Below, piece by piece: positions 33,879 to 40,656 of a stretch of DNA of 43,717 bases. A model generated the notes under the pieces. The model did not search any database, had not been told where the DNA came from, and worked only from the letters and a program-made list of their open reading frames with translations. Position 1 is the stretch's first letter; each line of letters starts with the position of its first letter. Origin of the DNA: Mycolicibacterium peregrinum (lineage in GTDB: Bacteria; Actinomycetota; Actinomycetes; Mycobacteriales; Mycobacteriaceae); the NCBI RefSeq assembly GCF_001665625.1, contig NZ_LZSY01000128.1:1-43717 (forward strand), in the 5' to 3' direction. A program made the translations under genes and the position numbers.

Positions 33879-34712
33879 ATGAGTGAGTGGTTCCTGTTCC
33901 TGCCCCAGGTCCGGCTGGCCGTCGACGACGTCGTTGAACGTGCCCAGGTGGCCGAGGCCAGTGGCTTCGACGGCATTGCCTTCATCGACCATCTGGAGGC
34001 ACCCGGTGCCACTCACCAAAACATCTGGGAGGCAATGACCGTCGCGACGTGGGTGGCGGCGCGCACCGAGCGGCTGCGGATTGGCCACCTGGTGTTGTGC
34101 GACGCGTTCCGTCATCCGTCGGTGTTGGCCAAGCAGGCCGTCACTCTTTCCGAGGCCAGTGGCGGGCGCTTCGAACTGGGCCTCGGATCCGGGTCCTGGC
34201 CCCAGGAGTTCGAGCGGTTCGGCATCGAGAGCGGCGACGCGGCAGCACGGGTACGCAGGCTCGGCGAGAATTTGGATCTGCTGCACCAGTATTGGGGCGA
34301 CGGTGAGCGTGGGCAGGTCCCGCGTCCGTCCCATCCAATTCCATTGGTGCTGGGCGGAACCGGCAAGCGCATGATGGAACTGGTGCGGGCCCACGCCGAC
34401 TGGTGGAACATTCCGTCGCATCAGCTCGATCGGCTGCCCGCGTTGCTGCCGACAGTGGGCTCGGCACGAGCCTCCCTGCAACAGATGGTCGGCTTCGTCG
34501 GCCGCGACGCCGATCGCACGGCAGTCACCGAACGTAGCACCCGACTGTTCGGGCACCTCGGCGACGGCTTGGTGTGCGGCAACGCCGCTGAACTCACCGC
34601 CCACTTCGCAGAGCTGTCCGCGCAGGGAGTCGAACGCTTCTACGTGTGGTTCGCCGATTTTGCCGCACCCCAAACCATTTCGGAATTCGCCGAGACAGTC
34701 ATCAACGCGTGA
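33879..34712 (+). CDS. LLM class flavin-dependent oxidoreductase (possibly F420-dependent)
   Basis: Luciferase-like TIM-barrel enzyme of 277 residues. Typical stretches: VVERAQVAEASGFDGIAFIDHL, TERLRIGHLVLCDAFRHPSVLAKQAVTLSEASGGRFELGLGSG (positions about 63-105), and HPIPLVLGGTGKRMMELVRAHADWWN (about 150-175). It is shorter than many members (about 300-350). FMN or F420 use cannot be settled from sequence; mycobacteria use F420 often in this family. The ATG at 33879 has no strong ribosome site. It is followed after 14 bases by the thioesterase gene, so both are likely one transcript under the TetR protein. Confidence 0.85.
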   Translation: MSEWFLFLPQVRLAVDDVVERAQVAEASGFDGIAFIDHLEAPGATHQNIWEAMTVATWVAARTERLRIGHLVLCDAFRHPSVLAKQAVTLSEASGGRFELGLGSGSWPQEFERFGIESGDAAARVRRLGENLDLLHQYWGDGERGQVPRPSHPIPLVLGGTGKRMMELVRAHADWWNIPSHQLDRLPALLPTVGSARASLQQMVGFVGRDADRTAVTERSTRLFGHLGDGLVCGNAAELTAHFAELSAQGVERFYVWFADFAAPQTISEFAETVINA

Positions 34713-34726
34713 AAAGAGAGGAAGTC

Positions 34727-35626
34727 ATGACCGCAGAATCCGAGGCACCCCAAGAGGCCGAACCGACCCAGTGGACACTGCAGATGCTGCTGGACCTGTT
34801 CGATGCCGAACCCACGGGGGAGAACCGTTTCACCGTCCAGACCGGCATCGCCGGTGTCGACGAGCGTCAGGTGGTCGAAGGCACCCAGATCGTGGGCGCC
34901 GCGATCGTCGCGGCGGCGAAACGCTTTCCGGACAAGTCGGTGCGGTCGGCTCACGCGGTGTTCGCCCGGGCTGTGATGGTGGGCCCACCGGTCGAGCTCG
35001 ACGTCGATGTGATCAGCGAAGGCCGGTCGACAGCTACCGCGGTGATCGCGGCGTCACAGAACGGCAAGCGCTGCATCACCATCACGGTGTTCACCGATGT
35101 GCCCTCCGGCGACGTGATCCGGCATCACCTGCCGCGGCCCGAGGTCGCCGGCCCGGCGGACTCGAATGTTTCGCACATGCCGATGATCGGACGGGAACTG
35201 CGTGTGGTCGACGTTGTCGACGTCAACAGCCCCGACGAGGTCGGACCGCCCGAGCTGTACGCCTGGCTGCGCTACGATCCGGTGCCGGCCCGAGACGATC
35301 TGGCCAAGGCGCTGATCGCATATTTCACGGGGCACCTGGGCATTTCGACCACGATGCGAGCGCATGAGGGCATCGGTACCGCGCAGGCCCACCTCACGGT
35401 CTCGACCGCGCCGATGACGGTCACGGTGAGTTTCCACGAGCCGGTCCGGTGGGACGGGTGGCTGCTCTACAGCCACGAGAGCACCCAGGTGGGTTCGGGT
35501 ATGTCGTATGTGCGCGGCGCGGTGCACACCGAGGAAGGTGAACTCATCGCCTCATTCAGCCAGGACGCTTTGATCCGTCCGCTGCGCACCACCGACACCA
35601 ACATCTCCGAGCACTCGCGGCTGTAG
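34727..35626 (+). CDS. Acyl-CoA thioesterase (TesB-like, double hotdog)
   Basis: A 299-residue protein with two hotdog domains, hydrolysing acyl-CoA to free acid and CoA. The first domain has VVEGTQIVGAAIVAAAKRFPDKSVRSAHAVFARAV (about 45-80); the second carries DDLAKALIAYFTGHLGIST and VSFHEPVRWDGWLLYSHES (about 190-265), the TesB-type ending. GAGAGGA lies well before the ATG at 34727; the upstream in-frame start at 34646 is inside the LLM gene. Placed with two FadE and an oxidoreductase, it may release an end product or rescue CoA during catabolism. Ends 9 bases before a long hairpin. Confidence 0.85.
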   Translation: MTAESEAPQEAEPTQWTLQMLLDLFDAEPTGENRFTVQTGIAGVDERQVVEGTQIVGAAIVAAAKRFPDKSVRSAHAVFARAVMVGPPVELDVDVISEGRSTATAVIAASQNGKRCITITVFTDVPSGDVIRHHLPRPEVAGPADSNVSHMPMIGRELRVVDVVDVNSPDEVGPPELYAWLRYDPVPARDDLAKALIAYFTGHLGISTTMRAHEGIGTAQAHLTVSTAPMTVTVSFHEPVRWDGWLLYSHESTQVGSGMSYVRGAVHTEEGELIASFSQDALIRPLRTTDTNISEHSRL

Positions 35627-35635
35627 TTTCTTGCG

Positions 35636-35693
35636 CGAGCAGACGCGTAGGCACCCCGAAATGTGCTTGCAAGGGTACCTACGCGTCTGCTCG
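35636..35693. terminator. Long imperfect hairpin, bidirectional terminator or REP-like element
   Basis: A 21-base left arm (35636-35656) pairs with the right arm (35673-35693) with one mismatch and a 16-base loop. The arms centre on GCAGACGCGTAGG. It lies between convergent thioesterase and SDR genes. GCGAGCAGACGC-type hairpins recur at gene ends in fast-growing mycobacteria as far as I recall, so this may be one of a dispersed family. Confidence 0.65.
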
Positions 35694-35702
35694 GCGGGAG
35701 AA

Positions 35703-36524
35703 CTAGATCTTCAGATACCCCTTGTCTGCCGGGATCTGAGCGGCGGTGACCAACGACGACGCATCGCTGGCGAGCCACAGCACGATGTCCGAGATGTTGT
35801 CGGGCGGGGCGAGTGAATCCGTCGGCAGGGCACCGGGGGAGAAGCTGTGGATGTAGTTCGGATGGTCGGCGAACATCTGATACATCGACAGGTCGTTACC
35901 CATCGGGGTGTCCGTGCCGTACGGGTGGATCGAGTTCACTCGGATTCCGAACTCACCCAGCTCGACCGCCAGTGAATTGGTGAGCCCGACGACACCGAAC
36001 TTGCTTGCGCAGTAGTGGCCGCACCCGGGCACCGCCTTGATGCCTGCCGCCGAGCTGACCGCGATGATCGAACCGCCGTTGCCTGCCTCGATCATGGGCG
36101 GCACCACCGCCTGGACCGTGTTGAACACTCCGGTGAGGTTGATATCGATGATCTCCTGCCACTGCTGCGCCGGAATCTCCCACAGCCGGCCCCAATTGAG
36201 CACACCGGCGTTGGCCACGACGATGTCGAGCCGGCCGAATTGTTCGACCGCATCGGCCACCAGCCGCTTCTGGCCCTCGGCATCCCGCACGTCGACCTCC
36301 CGGGCCAGGATCTTGCGCCCCTCGCCCTCGACGAGGGCCACGGTCTCGGCGAGGTCCTCCGAAGTGGCTGGGGCGTAACCGTTCTGGGCGGCGACAGGTG
36401 CGCAGGCGTCGAGCGCGACGATGTCGGCTCCGGCTCGGGCCAGTCGCACGCAGTGCGAACGGCCCTGGCCGCGCGCGGCACCGGTGACATAGGCGACCCG
36501 CCCGGCCAGTGAAAGATCAGTCAT
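35703..36524 (-). CDS. SDR family oxidoreductase, mycofactocin-coupled type
   Basis: A 273-residue short-chain dehydrogenase. The nucleotide site is TGAARGQGRSHCVRLARAGADIVALD (positions 15-40), the catalytic residues are in SSAAGIKAVPGCGHYCASKFG (Ser, Tyr, Lys as YCASK). The R-G-Q-G-R-S-H form and the long insertion after the second strand match the mycofactocin-linked SDR group, whose NAD cofactor stays bound and is re-oxidised by mycofactocin. Its ATG overlaps the monooxygenase stop (ATGA). Likely partner reaction: alcohol/ketone interconversion feeding the monooxygenase; the substrate is not known. Confidence 0.88.
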   Translation of the reverse strand: MTDLSLAGRVAYVTGAARGQGRSHCVRLARAGADIVALDACAPVAAQNGYAPATSEDLAETVALVEGEGRKILAREVDVRDAEGQKRLVADAVEQFGRLDIVVANAGVLNWGRLWEIPAQQWQEIIDINLTGVFNTVQAVVPPMIEAGNGGSIIAVSSAAGIKAVPGCGHYCASKFGVVGLTNSLAVELGEFGIRVNSIHPYGTDTPMGNDLSMYQMFADHPNYIHSFSPGALPTDSLAPPDNISDIVLWLASDASSLVTAAQIPADKGYLKI

Positions 36525-38080
36525 GCGGGTTGCTCCTCGGGTAGTGCGGTGACGCGGACATTGGTGAATTGGTAGTCGGACAGCGGGGAGTGCCGGGCGA
36601 ACTGTCGGGATCCGGTGATCGTCTGCGGCCGGTAATACGGAGTCTCGTACTGGGAGTTGACGAAATAGCTGTTCAGGCCCGACGTAGCGGTGTAGTACAG
36701 GTGTGCGACCCGGCCGTCGCGACGCATCCGCTCATTCCACAGGTTGAACGCGTCCTGGCTGACGGTGGCGACCTGTGCACCGCGGCGGCGGGTCTCGTGG
36801 ATGATCCGCACGGCGTGGGCGGCCACGGTCTCGACATAGTCCAGCCAGGCGAATCCGACGAAGCCGAGCGGGCCGACGATCTCCCAGCGGTTGGGCAGCC
36901 GTGGGTGGGCTGTCCCGGCGTAGCTCTGCAGACCGTGCGCGCGGTAGTACTGGGCGAGATCGAAACCGTTGGGGCCGACGATGGTGTCTGGCCGGTAGGT
37001 CTCCGGATCGATCCACAGTTCGTAGCCGGTGGCCAGCACCAGCAGGTCGGCCGGATGATCGACGCCGTCGGTGGTGCGGATTCCGGTCGCGGTGATCCGT
37101 TCGATCGGCGTGGTGATCAGGTTGGTGCCGGGGTTGTTCAGTGCCGGCAGGAATGCGCTGGAGATCACCGGCCGTTTGGCCAGGATTCCATAGCGCGGTA
37201 CCAGTTTTCGGCGGGTGGCCGCGTCGTCGACGACGGCGCGCAGCAGCAACCGGTACAGCATCCGGGACCAGCCGTCGTACAGCGGCATCAGGCGGCGTAG
37301 CCAATTGTCCGGCAGTCGGGAGAAGACGTGGACGATGGGTGCCACCATGAAGATGTCCATCGCCAGCCGACCGACTGTGTTCACCGCTGGAACGACGCCG
37401 GGCAAGCGCATCAGTCGGCGCATCCACGGCGAGAAGTCGAAGTCGACTTTCGGTAGCACCCATGCGGGGGTGCGTTGGTAGACATCGAGATTGGCGGCGT
37501 CCGCGGACAATGCGGCGGTGATCTGGACGCCGGAGGAACCGGTGCCGATCACGGCGATGCGCTTGCGCTTGGTGTCGTAGGTGTCGTCCCAGGCGTTGGG
37601 GCGCAGGACCGTCCCGGTGAAGTCGTCGACACCCTCGATGTCGACGGTCTGCTTGGCATTGACGTACCCGCCGACCGAACTGACCACGAAACGCGCGGTC
37701 ACGGGTGCCTCGTCGCGGATCTGCAATCGCCACAGGCCGTGTTCGTCGTCCCACTGCTGGCGGATCACCTCGGAGTTGGGCCGCAGGTGTTCATAGAGTC
37801 CGAGACCGGCCGCCGTGTCCTGCAGGTAACGGTGAATTTCCGGGCCGGGTGCGAAGAACCTGCTCCAGTTCGGGTTGGGAGCGAACGACAGTTGGTACCA
37901 CAGGGTGGGGATGTCGACAGCGAGACCCGGGTAGTGGTTGTCGCGCCAGGTTCCGCCGAAGTCGTCGCCACGTTCGATGATGACGAAGTCGTGGATACCT
38001 TTCTGGCGCAAGAGGTGTGCCGTCGCGATGCCGCCGGGGCCGGCGCCGATGATCGCCACCTCGTAATCTGGCTCGGTCAT
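36521..38080 (-). CDS. Flavin monooxygenase, Baeyer-Villiger type, with altered fingerprint
   Basis: A 519-residue FAD/NADPH monooxygenase. FAD motif GAGPGG (12-17), the fingerprint GGTWRDNHYPGLAVD (42-56) and the NADPH motif GTGSSG (179-184) are intact. The classic F-x-G-x-x-x-H-x-x-x-W-(P/D) signature reads FTGTVLRPNAWD at 154-165: Arg160 stands where His is expected. It may therefore be a non-classical monooxygenase or a weak Baeyer-Villiger enzyme. The ATG at 38080 overlaps the tetR stop (ATGA) and the gene's own stop overlaps the SDR start, so tetR, this gene and the SDR form a tightly coupled operon for alcohol-to-ketone-to-ester chemistry (inferred). Confidence 0.88.
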   Translation of the reverse strand: MTEPDYEVAIIGAGPGGIATAHLLRQKGIHDFVIIERGDDFGGTWRDNHYPGLAVDIPTLWYQLSFAPNPNWSRFFAPGPEIHRYLQDTAAGLGLYEHLRPNSEVIRQQWDDEHGLWRLQIRDEAPVTARFVVSSVGGYVNAKQTVDIEGVDDFTGTVLRPNAWDDTYDTKRKRIAVIGTGSSGVQITAALSADAANLDVYQRTPAWVLPKVDFDFSPWMRRLMRLPGVVPAVNTVGRLAMDIFMVAPIVHVFSRLPDNWLRRLMPLYDGWSRMLYRLLLRAVVDDAATRRKLVPRYGILAKRPVISSAFLPALNNPGTNLITTPIERITATGIRTTDGVDHPADLLVLATGYELWIDPETYRPDTIVGPNGFDLAQYYRAHGLQSYAGTAHPRLPNRWEIVGPLGFVGFAWLDYVETVAAHAVRIIHETRRRGAQVATVSQDAFNLWNERMRRDGRVAHLYYTATSGLNSYFVNSQYETPYYRPQTITGSRQFARHSPLSDYQFTNVRVTALPEEQPA

Positions 38081-38667
38081 TTCTGCCTTCCGGTCAGGCC
38101 GACGACGATGTGGTCGGACACGAATCGTTTGACCGCACGTGGACTGTCGAGGTTCACGCCGATCGGTGGGAGAAGTTCGAAGCTCAGCAACAGGCGCACG
38201 ATCCATTCGCCGGCCCGTGCCGGGGTGACGCCGGGACCGACCTCCCCGCGTTCCCGGGCCGCCTGCACGGCCGGCTTCCACAGTTCGATCGAGCGTCGCA
38301 TCAGATCGTCACCGGTGTTGCGTAGCAGTAGCACCAGGATGCTCTCGTTGATGCCGCGCGGCGCCACGGAATCCGACTGCTGCCGGTGCGCGCAGATGAC
38401 GACCGCGGCTGCAGCTACCTGATCCGCGAGCGTGTCGTGACGGTCCACCTCGGCGGCAATGGTCTCGATGAACGCGCCCGCCAGGTGGTCGAGCCCGATT
38501 CTGATCGCGTTGTCGCGACTGCCCAGCGCATTATGGACGGTACCGCGGGAGACACCCGCATGTTCAGCGACTGCGGTGAGACTGAATTGCCTTGGGCCCA
38601 AAAGTCTGAGCGTCGCAGCGGTGGCGGTGAGCAGGGCGGGTGACACCGCTCGGCCCGTATCGCGCAT
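38077..38667 (-). CDS. TetR family regulator of the monooxygenase operon
   Basis: A 196-residue regulator with helix-turn-helix FSLTAVAEHAGVSRGTVHNALGSRDNAIRIGLDHL (about residues 28-62) and a C-terminal helical ligand domain. It is first in the operon with the monooxygenase and SDR. A perfect 27-base operator touches its start codon, which argues for autorepression of the whole operon. The ATG directly follows the operator, with a TAATCT -10 six bases upstream, so the transcript is probably leaderless. Confidence 0.87.
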   Translation of the reverse strand: MRDTGRAVSPALLTATAATLRLLGPRQFSLTAVAEHAGVSRGTVHNALGSRDNAIRIGLDHLAGAFIETIAAEVDRHDTLADQVAAAAVVICAHRQQSDSVAPRGINESILVLLLRNTGDDLMRRSIELWKPAVQAARERGEVGPGVTPARAGEWIVRLLLSFELLPPIGVNLDSPRAVKRFVSDHIVVGLTGRQK

Positions 38668-38694
38668 TTGAACAGATTAACGAAATCTGTTCAA
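38668..38694. promoter_or_regulatory. Perfect TetR-type operator overlapping a leaderless promoter
   Basis: Arms TTGAACAGATT (38668-38678) and AATCTGTTCAA (38684-38694) are exact complements around AACGA. The minus-strand -10 TAATCT (38674-38679) lies inside, followed by six bases and the tetR ATG. Repressor binding would occlude the promoter. Confidence 0.8.
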
Positions 38695-38699
38695 TGTGG

Positions 38700-39146
38700 T
38701 CAGAGTTTGGCCAGATCCGTCGTGGCGGCGTCCAGCACGTCGTTGAACACCCTGGTCAGCATCGGACGGCCGACCCGACGAGTCAGAGTTCCGCCGATGA
38801 GTGGGAACTTCACCCGGAACGTCGTGGTCCACACGACGCGGGTGCCGCCATCCACCGCGGTGAAGCTCACCCGTCCATGCCGGTGCTCCGAGGGAGGGAA
38901 GCTGCGTTCGACCGCGTAGTCGAAGGAGTGCGGCGCGTCGTAACCGGTGATGCGTTCCCGGAACCAGCCGATCGCCCAGACCAGGATGCGTACCGCTCCT
39001 TGTCCATAGGGGGCTTGCCGCCCAGGTTCGGCCAGCCGCTGCCGAAGTACCAACGGAGAACGCGTGAAATTGGCTGCGTTGCTCATGAACTCGAACACCT
39101 CATCCTGCGGTGCTCCGATAAAACGTTCGACGGTGACGGTCTGCAT
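38700..39146 (-). CDS. SRPBCC family protein (polyketide cyclase-like)
   Basis: A 148-residue START/SRPBCC-fold protein: VERFIGAPQDEVFEFMSNAANFTRSP at the start and GRVSFTAVDGGTRVVWTTTFRVKFP in the middle, with a C-terminal long helix. Such proteins bind hydrophobic ligands in a deep cavity; no catalytic residue is diagnostic. It is coupled to the sigma factor gene by a one-base overlap (TGATG), so they are made together. ECF41 sigma factors are usually paired with a small enzyme they control; here this protein takes that position. Confidence 0.82.
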   Translation of the reverse strand: MQTVTVERFIGAPQDEVFEFMSNAANFTRSPLVLRQRLAEPGRQAPYGQGAVRILVWAIGWFRERITGYDAPHSFDYAVERSFPPSEHRHGRVSFTAVDGGTRVVWTTTFRVKFPLIGGTLTRRVGRPMLTRVFNDVLDAATTDLAKL

Positions 39147-40027
39147 CAGTTCTCCTGCTGTCTGGTCAGGCTGCGGGTGGTGGCGGTGTCGCGGAGCTTG
39201 TCGGGATTGCGCATCGCGTAGAGCGCGGTGATGAGTCCGCCGGTCAGCTCGATGAGCAGGATCGAATCCAGCACTCCGTCCCGGAGGAACGACACGGCGG
39301 GCATCGAGTTGTAACTTCCGAACGAGATGTCGAACTCGGCCATCGCGCCCTGGGCAAGCCCGGCCATGAATTGTGCGACGCGGTGTGGCCCGACGACCGG
39401 ACGGCGGGCCGCCGATACCTTTCCGCCGCCGTCGGACAGCGCCACGATGTCGGGGGCCATCACCGCGACAAGGCCATCGATGTCACCGGTGTGTGCGGCC
39501 CGCAGGAATCTGGTGACAGTAGTCCGTGCCAGCTGTTTGTCCGGCGTGAAGCGTCGTCGTCGGGCGTGTACGTGTTCGCGTGCGCGGTGGGCGATTTGGC
39601 GCACCGCGGTATCGGACTTGCCGACCACGGGCGCGATCTCGGGATAGCTGTAGCCGAACACCTCGTGCAAGACGAAGACCACGCGTTCGTCGGGGCTGAG
39701 TGTCTCCAGGACCAGCAGCATTGCCATGGATACGGACTCGGCGAGGACGGCGTCCTCGCTCATGTCGGACTCGGTCTGGATCGGCTCGGGGAGCCAATTG
39801 CCGACGTAGTCCTCACGTCGGCGCTTGCTGGCGCGCAGTGCATTGAGCGCCTGCCGCGTCACGACCTGCACGAGATATGCGTGCGGATGCGTCACGTCGG
39901 CCGCCGCGATCCAGCGCAGGTAGCTTTCCTGCACCACATCTTCGGCGTCTGCGGCGCTACCCAGAATCTCGTAGGCCAGCGTGAAGAGCAGCGGGCGGTA
40001 GCCGGCGAATACCTCGGTGTCGTTCAG
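39146..40027 (-). CDS. sigJ: ECF41-type sigma factor (SigJ-like), start codon irregular
   Basis: Extracytoplasmic-function sigma factor with sigma2 (FAGYRPLLFTLAYEILGSAADAEDVVQESYLRW by position near residues 6-38), sigma4 (SPDERVVFVLHEVFGYSYPEIAPVVGKSD) and a SnoaL-like C-terminal domain. ECF41 hallmarks WLPEP, DGGGK and NPDKL are all present. Intact sigma2 begins beyond any ATG/GTG/TTG in frame: the only possibility is CTG at 40027, five bases after AGGGGG, giving 293 residues. An in-frame TGA stands at 40054. Alternatively a GTG at 40055 leads into this frame if the G5 run at 40033-40037 had one base fewer. Starting at GTG 39937 would delete sigma2. Confidence 0.8.
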   Translation of the reverse strand: MNDTEVFAGYRPLLFTLAYEILGSAADAEDVVQESYLRWIAAADVTHPHAYLVQVVTRQALNALRASKRRREDYVGNWLPEPIQTESDMSEDAVLAESVSMAMLLVLETLSPDERVVFVLHEVFGYSYPEIAPVVGKSDTAVRQIAHRAREHVHARRRRFTPDKQLARTTVTRFLRAAHTGDIDGLVAVMAPDIVALSDGGGKVSAARRPVVGPHRVAQFMAGLAQGAMAEFDISFGSYNSMPAVSFLRDGVLDSILLIELTGGLITALYAMRNPDKLRDTATTRSLTRQQEN

Positions 40028-40062
40028 ATGATCCCCCTGTGCCGTTGGTCGTCACACTCTCA

Positions 40063-40090
40063 GACACCGCTGGGGCTCCGAACCGTGACA
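40063..40090 (-). promoter_or_regulatory. Candidate ECF41-dependent autoregulated promoter
   Basis: Minus-strand TGTCACG (40084-40090) and TGTC (40063-40066) are separated by 17 bases, similar to the ECF41 target pattern TGTCACA-n16-CGTC as I recall it. It lies directly upstream of the sigma factor gene. The -10 half is imperfect. Confidence 0.45.
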
Positions 40091-40110
40091 GCCTTCGGCT
40101 GTGAACCACA

Positions 40111-40641
40111 TCACATCCCGGCGACGTCGTACGCGTGGTGGACGATGTCATGCAGGTGGTAGATCGCGATCGTCGCGATGGTGAACTCGCTGCCATTGCT
40201 GCGCAACCCGCGGCGCGACCACGCGTCGGCCGGCACCCGGTCATAGGTGTCGGCGACCACCCCGGCCGCCTCGTACAGCTCGGTCGCGACCACCCCGGGA
40301 TCCTGCGACCCGTAGTCGTCGGCGATGGCGGTGGCGTCCTGATCCCAGTTCGGGAACCGGGGATCGTGCTCGGTCAACATCAACTGCACTCGGTGCTCGA
40401 AGATCCGGTGCACGTCGCGGATGTGGCAGCCGTACTCCAGGATTGACCAGCGGTCCGGGCGGGCCCGCACATCGACCCCGGTGCCGTGTAGTCGGGGTAC
40501 CCACAGTGCGGCATCGTCGCGGATCATGCTGGCGACCTCGCTGCGGTGCACCGATGCCGGGTCGAACCCGCACTCTGTGCAGGTGCGAGACAGTACCCAG
40601 GTCCAGTCCTTGGTGTCAGGCTCCAGGGCTTCCATACTCAC
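40111..40641 (-). CDS. DinB family protein
   Basis: A 176-residue four-helix-bundle protein of the DinB superfamily. The conserved metal His residues fit in WSILEYGCHIRDVHRIFEHR (about residues 67-86) and IYHLHDIVHHAYDV (about 159-172). The start MSMEALEPDTKDWTWVL and ECGFDPASV are typical of the mycobacterial group. The apparent GTG at 40641 has a weak ribosome site; the ATG two codons on (40635) is an equal alternative. Function unknown; some relatives are thiol-dependent metalloenzymes. It ends just upstream of the sigma factor promoter region on the same strand. Confidence 0.82.
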   Translation of the reverse strand: MSMEALEPDTKDWTWVLSRTCTECGFDPASVHRSEVASMIRDDAALWVPRLHGTGVDVRARPDRWSILEYGCHIRDVHRIFEHRVQLMLTEHDPRFPNWDQDATAIADDYGSQDPGVVATELYEAAGVVADTYDRVPADAWSRRGLRSNGSEFTIATIAIYHLHDIVHHAYDVAGM

Positions 40642-40656
40642 CAGTGTTGCCGCCGG

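Noticed and set aside
39957..40244. A 95-codon minus-strand frame between DinB and sigma factor genes
   Set aside because: It overlaps the end of the DinB gene and the sigma2 region in another frame; only its VTTNGTGG part matters, as a possible sigma factor start if a G were missing.
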